From Cyclobacteriaceae bacterium YHN15 (GTDB lineage: Bacteria > Bacteroidota > Bacteroidia > Cytophagales > Cyclobacteriaceae): DNA of 64,000 bases. Numbering within the stretch: position 1 is the stretch's first letter; each line of letters starts with the position of its first letter. Of this stretch, positions 1 to 6,377 are shown in pieces. The DNA is taken from NCBI GenBank assembly GCA_003797895.1, contig RKQB01000002.1, forward strand, positions 621,354 to 685,353, read 5' to 3'. The notes below the pieces were generated by a model. The model was not told the DNA's origin, searched no databases, and saw only the letters and a list, made by a program, of their open reading frames with translations. The translations under genes were made by a program, and so were the position numbers.

Positions 1-597
1 TTTCACCTGCCATTGGACCGGATTCATCCATCTTTATTGAATGAACTCCGCAATACCGTCAATTCACTTTTATTTGTAAATGTCAATGAATTGATTATCA
101 GACATGTATACACAGAAAGGAAAATGATTCCTTTAAATATCTATTTAGAGAATTGTAATTTGGAGGATGCCAAACAGGCTGTGGAAGAATATGGCAATGC
201 GATCCTTCAATTGGCCAAAGCCAACATATTTCCCGGTGATATGATGACGAAAAATTTTGGGGTGACCAGGCAAAAGCGGGTGGTTTTTTATGATTATGAT
301 GAGATTGAATTTTTAACGGATATGAATTTTAGGTGGAAACCAAAACCGCAAACTTATGAAGAAATTTATGCCTCTTCACCTTGGTATGAAATCGCTCCAA
401 ATGATGTCTTCCCTGAAGATTTCAAAAGATTTATGATAGGAAGGAAAGATGTGAAAGAATATTTTTTTGAATACCATAAGAATCTTTTTAATCCTGATTA
501 TTGGATCCAAATACAGGAAAAATTAAAAGCAGGGGAATGGTTGCATGCGCTACCCTACCCCAATGAAATCCGTTTCAGGCCGAAAGAAGAGGTGTGA
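1..597 (+). CDS. aceK: Isocitrate dehydrogenase kinase/phosphatase AceK, C-terminal part (5' end outside window)
   Basis: The frame is open from base 1, so the gene starts upstream of the window. The visible 198 residues match the C-terminal part of AceK, the bifunctional cytoplasmic kinase/phosphatase that switches isocitrate dehydrogenase and so splits flux between the TCA cycle and the glyoxylate shunt. Recognisable blocks are YTERKMIPLNIYLE, the kinase-core stretch NIFPGDMMTKNFGVTR, the metal-binding segment VVFYDYDEI, and SPWYEIAPNDVFPEDF; all are typical of the family and intact. The protein ends 108 bp before a bidirectional terminator. AceK is best known from Proteobacteria, so finding it in a Bacteroidota genome is mildly notable. 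No glyoxylate-shunt gene is visible here. Confidence 0.93.
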   Translation, partial: FHLPLDRIHPSLLNELRNTVNSLLFVNVNELIIRHVYTERKMIPLNIYLENCNLEDAKQAVEEYGNAILQLAKANIFPGDMMTKNFGVTRQKRVVFYDYDEIEFLTDMNFRWKPKPQTYEEIYASSPWYEIAPNDVFPEDFKRFMIGRKDVKEYFFEYHKNLFNPDYWIQIQEKLKAGEWLHALPYPNEIRFRPKEEV

Positions 598-704
598 AAA
601 ATCACAAATTGCAAAGTCCAAATTTCTAAAACTCAAGCATATCAAAGGATTCATCTTTTAATGATTAAGGATTTGAAATGGCAGAAAGTAAAAAGGACAT
701 AAAA

Positions 705-740
705 AATTAAAAAGCATAAGACATCATCTTATGCCTTTTT
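705..740. terminator. Bidirectional rho-independent terminator between aceK and the fasciclin gene
   Basis: A perfect 8-bp stem GCATAAGA (714-721) / TCTTATGC (727-734) with a 5-nt loop is flanked by an A-tract on the left and CTTTTT on the right. It lies between two convergent genes and can end transcription from either side. Confidence 0.8.
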
Positions 741-775
741 CCAGTAGAAACCATCAACTATTAATTGAAACCCTA

Positions 776-1333
776 TCAATTTGGAACTAATACTTTGTCT
801 AATACATGAATGATACCGTTGGATGCCTGAACTGATCCTAGTATTTTACCTCCATTGACCAAAACAGTGCCATCAGAAGCTATTTCAATTTCAACCGACC
901 TACCATCAGCTGTGCCCATTTTCCTTCCATTCACAAAATCTTCTTGTTTATATACCCCCAAAAGAACATGGTATTCCAGAATATCCCGTAGTTGCCTTTG
1001 GTTTTCCGGTTTGGTAAGTGTGGTTAAGGTTCCTTCAGGCAAAGCATCAAATGCTGCATTAGTCGGTGCAAAAACAGTAAATGGACCCACATTGGTGAGC
1101 GCATCCACATATTCGGCAGCTTTGAGTGCCGCAACCAATGTTCCATGGTCAGCCGAACTGACAGCAACTTGTACGATGTTTGGATTGGAAACATCATCTT
1201 TCACACCAGATTGGCCAACAGATTGTGCACTACTCGTAATTTCATTTGACTGGGATTGGGTTTCTGTACCACCGCAGCCTGATATAAATATCAGCGCAAT
1301 GAGAAAGGCTAGAGAATTTAATATCGATTTCAT
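776..1333 (-). CDS. Fasciclin (FAS1) domain lipoprotein
   Basis: The 185-residue product has a lipoprotein signal peptide ending in the lipobox ISGC (Cys20), a short Ser/Gln-rich linker, and one FAS1 domain from about residue 53 to the end. FAS1 hallmarks are visible: the H1-type segment GPFTVFAPTNAAFDALP, the H-box-like LEYHVLLG, and the terminal NGIIHVLDKVLVP. FAS1 domains mediate adhesion or protein-protein contact; the protein should sit in the envelope facing the periplasm or surface. The start is the ATG directly before the signal peptide. A 22-bp palindrome 34 bp upstream is the same as those in front of the Rrf2-RIC-nos operon and the NnrS-like gene, so this gene is probably in the same regulon. 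Its role in nitrogen-oxide metabolism is unknown. Confidence 0.88.
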   Translation of the reverse strand: MKSILNSLAFLIALIFISGCGGTETQSQSNEITSSAQSVGQSGVKDDVSNPNIVQVAVSSADHGTLVAALKAAEYVDALTNVGPFTVFAPTNAAFDALPEGTLTTLTKPENQRQLRDILEYHVLLGVYKQEDFVNGRKMGTADGRSVEIEIASDGTVLVNGGKILGSVQASNGIIHVLDKVLVPN

Positions 1334-1366
1334 ATTGTAATGGGTTTGAATTTTGAGGCAAGATAA

Positions 1367-1388
1367 TAAAGGATAATTTTATCCTTTA
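1367..1388. promoter_or_regulatory. Predicted Rrf2-type operator upstream of the fasciclin gene
   Basis: TAAAGGA (1367-1373), 8 nt, TCCTTTA (1382-1388). The symmetry extends through the spacer, so TAAAGGATAA pairs with TTATCCTTTA. The site lies 34 bp before the fasciclin start codon. Half-sites and spacing are identical to the sites at 3279-3300 and 21959-21980. The link to the two Rrf2 regulators is inferred from position. Confidence 0.7.
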
Positions 1389-1465
1389 TGATAAAAGTCA
1401 TAGTTTTTAAAAAATTCAAACAAAAAAATCAGATTAAAAAATTTAAATCCTGAACGTTGAAAGGT

Positions 1466-1747
1466 TTATATGAATTCAATCTGGATATTTGCTTTAACAG
1501 AAAGCTGATATCCTTGCTTGGCCGCCTTTTCAATTAATTCCTGTATTTCAATATTTGCCTCTTTAAGTGCCTTGATTCTGTTTAAGGATTTAGTCGACTT
1601 GACACCATAACGAACTTCAGAATTGAAATTTTTAACCAGGTGGAAATTAACTTTTTGGCTGATTAAATTTTGCAAAATATCCATTGCCTCCTTGGGCTCA
1701 AATTGACCTTCAATTAAACTGACTTGAAGTTTTTCTTTTACTTCCAT
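1466..1747 (-). CDS. Small conserved-looking protein of unknown function, 93 aa
   Basis: I do not recognise a family. The start is taken at the ATG at 1747, giving MEVKEKLQVSLIEG; the frame stays open about 12 codons further only through a TTG. The protein is soluble, charged and has no signal peptide. Its layout is an N-terminal beta/alpha segment (IEGQFEPKEAMDILQNLISQ), a middle containing a basic SxKSLNRIKALKEAN stretch, and a long helical C-terminus. It lies between the fasciclin and Rrf2 genes, all on the reverse strand, but is separated from the Rrf2 gene by about 225 bp without a gene, so it need not be co-transcribed. It could be a small regulatory or DNA-contacting protein; this is a guess from charge only. 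Confidence 0.6.
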   Translation of the reverse strand: MEVKEKLQVSLIEGQFEPKEAMDILQNLISQKVNFHLVKNFNSEVRYGVKSTKSLNRIKALKEANIEIQELIEKAAKQGYQLSVKANIQIEFI

Positions 1748-1972
1748 AATGATGTAACTAGATAAGGATAAATGATACTTCAAAAATGGAAAAGATTAAT
1801 CATTAATTATAATTTATATTTTTAATATAATACATAATATTTATTTATACATAGGGATAACTGGAATCAAATTAAATGAATGGTTTTATTGAAAATTGTT
1901 AGAAGTTGGGAGACAGATGACAGATTAGAACGTAGCGTAAAGAATGAAGTAAGGTGAATGTAAATAGGTGTT

Positions 1973-2410
1973 CTAGGCAAACCTGGCCAGTACGGTTTCT
2001 CCGCTTTCTACTTCTTGTGCGAGTTGTTTCAGACTCTTTTTAGTAAGCATTTGAATAACTTGTTTTCGCACGCTTACAATCTCACTGTGAAGCGGACAGG
2101 GATTGGTCTCAGAACATTGGTTAAGGCCAAGACTACATCCGGTGAAAATTTGATCTCCATCTATGGCAATCACCAAATCCTTCAAAGTATAAATCTCGTG
2201 TTCTTTTCCAACATAAAAACCCCCAGTAGGTCCTTTCATTGATCCAATGATTTTTTTCCTCACCAGGTCCTGAAGAATCTTTGCTGTAAAAGCTTCAGGA
2301 GCATCAACATATTCTGCGATCTCCTTTGCCCCTACTTTATTCCCATAAAGGCTTTGCTTCCAAACATAAATCACAGATCGGATTCCATACTGACAGGCTT
2401 TTGAAAACAT
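1973..2410 (-). CDS. Rrf2 family transcriptional regulator (copy 1)
   Basis: The 145-residue protein has the Rrf2 architecture: an N-terminal winged helix (MFSKACQYGIRSVIYV, then the recognition region DAPEAFTAKILQDLVRK and wing GPTGGFYV), a dimerisation helix, and three cysteines at 92, 99 and 105 (C-x6-C-x5-C) that would hold an iron-sulfur cluster as in NsrR and IscR. Such proteins bind palindromic operators and lose DNA affinity when the cluster reacts with NO or oxidants. It is divergent from the methyltransferase gene at 2574 and closely similar to the second Rrf2 at 3341, with Cys spacing identical. A related inverted repeat lies upstream at 2479-2496, suggesting autoregulation. NO as signal is inferred from the RIC and nos neighbours. 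Confidence 0.93.
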   Translation of the reverse strand: MFSKACQYGIRSVIYVWKQSLYGNKVGAKEIAEYVDAPEAFTAKILQDLVRKKIIGSMKGPTGGFYVGKEHEIYTLKDLVIAIDGDQIFTGCSLGLNQCSETNPCPLHSEIVSVRKQVIQMLTKKSLKQLAQEVESGETVLARFA

Positions 2411-2478
2411 ATGATAGGTTATATTTAAATCAAACTTAAATAAATCGTACGTAAATTATACCGAAACAAATTCAAAAG

Positions 2479-2496
2479 AAAGATATTTTTATCTTT
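2479..2496. promoter_or_regulatory. Inverted repeat in the divergent Rrf2/methyltransferase promoter region
   Basis: AAAGATA (2479-2485), TTTT, TATCTTT (2490-2496) is a perfect inverted repeat. Its core GATATTTTT-TC matches the core of the operator at 3279-3300, but the outer AAAGG/CCTTT is replaced by AAAGA/TCTTT in shifted register. It may be a weaker or paralogue-specific Rrf2 site. Confidence 0.45.
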
Positions 2497-2573
2497 ATAT
2501 CCTAATCACCACAATTTAGCAACTAAAATTATTCTGATGATGTTAAGAATAGAAGTTATATTTAATTAATAAC

Positions 2574-3194
2574 ATGGAAAAACCTATTAGAAAAGAATAT
2601 TGGGAAAACGTATACCAATCCAAAGAATTTCATCAGGTGGGGTGGTTTCAGCATCATCCAACCGTATCCTTGGACATAATTGAGTTTATTAATATTTCCG
2701 AAAATGCCAAAATAATTGATATTGGAGGAGGTGAAAGCTATTTAGTTGACCATCTTCTTGCCTTGGGTTTTAAAAACATTCAGGTATTGGATATTTCTGC
2801 TAAGGCTATCTGGAAAGCAAAATCAAGATTGGGGAAAAATGCAGAAAAAATCAAGTGGATAACCGAAGATATCGTTGATTTTAATTACGAAAAGGATTTT
2901 GATCTATGGCATGACCGAGCAGTTTTTCATTTTCTCTTAAAAAAAGATGAAATCGATCAATATATCGATAATGCTAAAAATGCTATCAAGCAGGGTGGAC
3001 ATTTAATTATTGGCACATTTTCAGATAAGGGCCCGGACAAATGCAGTGGACTACCTGTAAAGCAGTATTCTATCAGCAACCTCGAATCAACCTTCTACCC
3101 ACATTTCAAGTTGATCCAAGCATTAAACCTAGACCACTACACTCCTTCTGGCCAAGTGCAGAATTATAGTTTTTGCTGCTTTGAAAGAACCTGA
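2574..3194 (+). CDS. Class I SAM-dependent methyltransferase
   Basis: The 206-residue cytoplasmic protein has the Rossmann-type methyltransferase fold. Motif I reads IIDIGGGESYLVDHL (about residues 46-60), the acidic end of strand 2 is VLDIS, and the motif IV region DLWHDRAVFHFL follows at about residue 110. The N-terminal YWENVYQSKEFHQVGWFQ resembles the small methyltransferases of the UbiE/tellurite-resistance-like group, where an aromatic substrate or small thiol is possible; the true substrate cannot be read from sequence. It lies between two Rrf2 genes and is divergent from the first, so it may belong to the same stress regulon. Confidence 0.88.
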   Translation: MEKPIRKEYWENVYQSKEFHQVGWFQHHPTVSLDIIEFINISENAKIIDIGGGESYLVDHLLALGFKNIQVLDISAKAIWKAKSRLGKNAEKIKWITEDIVDFNYEKDFDLWHDRAVFHFLLKKDEIDQYIDNAKNAIKQGGHLIIGTFSDKGPDKCSGLPVKQYSISNLESTFYPHFKLIQALNLDHYTPSGQVQNYSFCCFERT

Positions 3195-3278
3195 ACACAT
3201 TTATGATAAAATTATAGATTCCCCCTTCCTTAATGGGATAAATTTCATATAAATCCCAGTATTATTTTTAAAAAATAT

Positions 3279-3300
3279 TAAAGGATATTTTTGTCCTTTA
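3279..3300. promoter_or_regulatory. Predicted Rrf2-type operator upstream of the Rrf2-RIC-nos operon
   Basis: TAAAGGA (3279-3285), 8 nt, TCCTTTA (3294-3300). Its right half overlaps the TTTG (3290-3293) that serves as the -33 element of the promoter just downstream, so bound regulator should block RNA polymerase. Same half-sites and spacing as 1367-1388 and 21959-21980. Confidence 0.72.
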
Positions 3301-3320
3301 TAAAAAAGAAGATATATTTG
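3290..3320 (+). promoter_or_regulatory. Bacteroidota-type promoter for the Rrf2-RIC-nos operon
   Basis: TTTG at 3290-3293, 19-nt spacer, TATATTTG at 3313-3320. This fits the TTTG / TAnnTTTG consensus used by the primary sigma factor of this phylum. The start codon follows 20 bp later, so the 5' leader is very short. The -33 element lies inside the palindromic operator. Confidence 0.65.
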
Positions 3321-3340
3321 TCCTGTAATACGGACCAAAG

Positions 3341-3772
3341 ATGTTTTCAAAAACCTGTAAATATGCTATCAATGCCATGATCTATGTAGCATCCCTCCCC
3401 GGGGGGAATGAACGGTCAGGTTTGAAAGATATATCGAAAGCGATCAATTCCCCGGAAGCCTTTACTGCCAAAATATTACAGCAATTGGTGAAATCTGATT
3501 TATTGCATTCGATGAAAGGACCAAATGGAGGATTTTACATACATAGAGACACGCACCAAATCTTTCTTTCTGAAATCGTACAAGCCATTGATGGGGACCT
3601 GATTTTTACAGGTTGTGCTTTGGGATTGGAGAAATGCTCAGAAGACCACCCATGTCCCGTACATCACAAATTCAAAGCAGTCAGAGATCATTTAACAGGA
3701 ATGTTGATGACAACAAGTTTAAAAGACGTAGCAGACAGTGTAAACGTAGGTTCAAGCTTTCTAAAAATTTAA
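3341..3772 (+). CDS. Rrf2 family transcriptional regulator (copy 2), first gene of the RIC-nos operon
   Basis: 143 residues, closely similar to the regulator at 1973-2410 over the whole length, including MFSKTCKYAINAMIYV, SPEAFTAKILQQLV, MKGPNGGFYI and cysteines 92, 99 and 105. The three-Cys pattern indicates a cluster-binding sensor of the NsrR/IscR kind. The gene sits directly behind an operator-overlapped promoter and 42 bp before the RIC gene, so it very likely represses its own operon, which then continues through RIC and the fused cytochrome protein into nosZ. Signal (NO) and mode (derepression) follow from the family and neighbours and are not shown by the sequence. Confidence 0.94.
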   Translation: MFSKTCKYAINAMIYVASLPGGNERSGLKDISKAINSPEAFTAKILQQLVKSDLLHSMKGPNGGFYIHRDTHQIFLSEIVQAIDGDLIFTGCALGLEKCSEDHPCPVHHKFKAVRDHLTGMLMTTSLKDVADSVNVGSSFLKI

Positions 3773-3814
3773 AATATTAACAGATAAATAGATCTTTAAC
3801 TATTAAATATAATT

Positions 3815-4537
3815 ATGATACAAGAACTGTCAAATAAAAAAGTGGGAAGCATAGTTGCCGAAAACTTCAAAACCGCTCAGGTTTTTACCAAGTACGGTAT
3901 TGATTTCTGTTGCAAAGGGGGCGTTAGTCTGAAGCAAGCTTGTGCCAATAAGGGGGTAGATATCAACCAAATCAGTAATGATTTGCAAAGAGCAGTCATC
4001 CTTCCTGAAGAAATACATTATGTGGATTTCGGATTATCTCAATTGATCGACCATATTCTTGTTAACCATCATCAATATGTGGAAAATACAATTCCAGTGT
4101 TGAATGCCTATTTACAAAAACTGGCCAAGGTACACGGAGAAAGGCATCCTGAATTACTTAAAATCCGGGACCAGTATTTAATGGCTTCTGAAGCTTTGAT
4201 CTCACATATGAAAAAAGAGGAATTGATTCTTTTCCCCTATATAAAAGCCATGCAGGAAGCCAGAAACAACCATTACCCTCTATCCCAACCCCATTTCGGA
4301 CATATTGATAACCCTATCCATTTGATGGAGGACGAACATGACACAGAAGGAGAAAGATTCAGGAGAATTTCAGAATTAAGCAATGCATATTCTCCCCCTT
4401 CAGATGGCTGTCAGACCTATAAAGTTGCATTCGCCATGCTCAAGGAGTTCGAGGAGGATCTACATACCCATATCCATCTTGAAAATAATATCCTATTTCC
4501 AAAAGCTATTGAATTATACAATCAAATCCATTCCTGA
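3815..4537 (+). CDS. Iron-sulfur cluster repair di-iron protein (RIC/ScdA/YtfE family)
   Basis: The 240-residue cytoplasmic protein has the ScdA N-terminal domain with the Cys pair FCCKGG (Cys32, Cys33) and a C-terminal hemerythrin-like four-helix bundle. Candidate iron ligands are His80, His85, His131, Glu135, His175, His219 or His221, and Glu223, in the HxxxE / H-rich helix pattern of the family. RIC proteins repair iron-sulfur clusters damaged by NO or oxidants, probably by donating iron or removing NO. It lies between the Rrf2 gene and the membrane-cytochrome fusion, 3 bp from the latter, so it is co-transcribed. Length is normal for the family. Confidence 0.93.
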   Translation: MIQELSNKKVGSIVAENFKTAQVFTKYGIDFCCKGGVSLKQACANKGVDINQISNDLQRAVILPEEIHYVDFGLSQLIDHILVNHHQYVENTIPVLNAYLQKLAKVHGERHPELLKIRDQYLMASEALISHMKKEELILFPYIKAMQEARNNHYPLSQPHFGHIDNPIHLMEDEHDTEGERFRRISELSNAYSPPSDGCQTYKVAFAMLKEFEEDLHTHIHLENNILFPKAIELYNQIHS

Positions 4538-4540
4538 TCA

Positions 4541-6355
4541 ATGAATACCCACAGCCCAGATTTTGGCGAAAATAAAAGGCGGGATTTCCCTCTTGGGAAT
4601 ATTCTGGCAAATTCCTGGATGGCCTGGGCTGTGTTTTTCTTTTTTGTAGCCTCTCTTTTTGGTTTGGCTATGCGCTATTTCTTTATAGGTGAGTTACCCT
4701 ATTTCGAATACAAACATCTGCTCCACTCCCACTCACATATTGCACTGCTCGGCTGGGGCTTTTTGTTAGTTTCGGGTGTCATGGTATTCTCATTTGTAAA
4801 AGATAGATCCAGGATAAAAATCTATAAAAGATTATTGCTATTAAGTATTATCGCCAATATAGGAATGATGTTGAGCTTTCCGATTCAGGGATATGGACCT
4901 TTTAGCATTGCATTTTCAACCATCCAATTATTAGCAGGCTACCTGTTTGCTTATCATTTTCTAAGGGATTTGATCAAATCAGAAAGTACTTCAGCCATAC
5001 AGCTTATAAAATATTCAGTTTATTGGATGTTGCTTTCGAGTATTGGCCTGTGGGCAATTGGACCAATTGGGGCCACCCTTGGGAGATTACATCCCTTATA
5101 TTTCATGAGTGTCCAATGGTTCCTGCACTTCCAGCTTAACGGTTGGTTTGCCTTTGCGCTACTGGGTCTAATTCTCCATTTTGCATCACTCAAAACAAAA
5201 GTGATCAGCATAAATAGGATAAGCTTTTTCATCTTAAATATCTCTTTATTTCTAACCTATGCCCTGGCAGTTTCATGGAGCACTCCTATTCCATCTTTAT
5301 TTTACATCAATGCTGTTGGTGTCCTGTTACAGGGGTTAGCTTATTATTTAATACTCAGGCCGTCTTTGAATGAAATTTTACCAATTTTCAAATTCCCAAA
5401 TGTATGGGTGGACCGCTTGATTTACTTGGGAGTATTAAGCTTAATCTTAAAGGCTGTCACTCAGATTGCTCTGGTGATTCCAGAGGTGGCCACCATAGCT
5501 TATACCATAAGGATGTATGTGATTGGCTTTGTCCATATGGTCATGCTTGGTGCGATCACATTCGGCATTGGAGGAATTGCCATAAAATACAATTGGTTGC
5601 CTACATCTAACCTTTCCAAATTAGGATGGAGTCTTCTTTCATTTGGATTTATAAGCAGTGAAATCTTGCTTTTAGGCCAAGGTACCTTACTATGGGCCAA
5701 AATGGGCTTCATCCCACATTATCATCTCCTGATTTTTATTGCTTCCTGCTTCTTTCCAATTGCTCTCCTAATGTTTTTCCTCGACATACTGAGAATAAAA
5801 AATAAAATGAATCCCAATCAATTAATTAAGCGTGAAAACAAATTTTCAATAAACAAACAGACTATGAAAAGTTCAGTGCTAATGTCAGTTGGAGTTGCAT
5901 TGCTGCTCCTGACAAGTTGCGGAGGTAGTGGCGGTGAAAACCAAGGAGCTTATACCCCTCCTAGCGAAACAAAAGAAAAAGTGGCTGATCCTAAAGGGGT
6001 CGGAGAAATTAAGCAGGTTGATCTTGGTAACGGAATCGATGAAGCCATGGCCAATAAAGGAAAAGCCATTATGGATATGAAATGTACTGCTTGTCACCAA
6101 TATAATGACAAAAGGATCGTCGGCCCTGGATTCGAAGGTGTCACGAACAGAAGAAGGCCTGAATGGATCATGAATATGATCACCAATGTGGATGTAATGC
6201 TGGATGAAGATCCAGTAGCTCAGGCACTCTTGGAAGAGTGTCTTACCCGTATGCCCAATCAGAATATTTCAATAGGCGATTCCAGGGATATTTTGGAATA
6301 CCTGAGAAAAAATGATCTAGAAAGAACCGGCAGCAGTGATGCGGCTGTAAAATAA
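4541..6355 (+). CDS. Polytopic heme/NO-associated membrane protein fused in frame to a cytochrome c lipoprotein
   Basis: Residues 1 to about 425 form roughly twelve membrane helices with a His-rich segment LLHSHSHIALLGWG (His62, 64, 66) and further His in helices (FLHFQLNGW, GFVHMVMLG), reminiscent of cytochrome-oxidase subunit I or NnrS-like proteins that accompany denitrification genes. After a short basic linker, residue 442 is a Met followed by a complete lipoprotein signal peptide with lipobox LTSC (Cys460), then a small cytochrome c domain with heme motif CTACH (515-519) and a likely Met ligand in RMPNQN. In related nos clusters this cytochrome is normally its own gene just before nosZ and probably feeds it electrons. 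No stop codon separates the two halves. Internal initiation at 5864 could release the cytochrome separately. Confidence 0.82.
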   Translation: MNTHSPDFGENKRRDFPLGNILANSWMAWAVFFFFVASLFGLAMRYFFIGELPYFEYKHLLHSHSHIALLGWGFLLVSGVMVFSFVKDRSRIKIYKRLLLLSIIANIGMMLSFPIQGYGPFSIAFSTIQLLAGYLFAYHFLRDLIKSESTSAIQLIKYSVYWMLLSSIGLWAIGPIGATLGRLHPLYFMSVQWFLHFQLNGWFAFALLGLILHFASLKTKVISINRISFFILNISLFLTYALAVSWSTPIPSLFYINAVGVLLQGLAYYLILRPSLNEILPIFKFPNVWVDRLIYLGVLSLILKAVTQIALVIPEVATIAYTIRMYVIGFVHMVMLGAITFGIGGIAIKYNWLPTSNLSKLGWSLLSFGFISSEILLLGQGTLLWAKMGFIPHYHLLIFIASCFFPIALLMFFLDILRIKNKMNPNQLIKRENKFSINKQTMKSSVLMSVGVALLLLTSCGGSGGENQGAYTPPSETKEKVADPKGVGEIKQVDLGNGIDEAMANKGKAIMDMKCTACHQYNDKRIVGPGFEGVTNRRRPEWIMNMITNVDVMLDEDPVAQALLEECLTRMPNQNISIGDSRDILEYLRKNDLERTGSSDAAVK

Positions 6356-6377
6356 TCCAATTTAAACCCCAATAAAT

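Noticed and set aside
644..659. AAAGGA-TTCA-TCTTTT resembling the Rrf2 operator
   Set aside because: The spacing is 4 nt in place of 8 and one half-site differs; it lies in the aceK-fasciclin convergent gap where no promoter is expected.
855..1340. Forward open frame of 161 codons opposite the fasciclin gene
   Set aside because: It lies entirely across the reverse-strand fasciclin gene, has no domain pattern and reads as the complement of well-matched FAS1 motifs.
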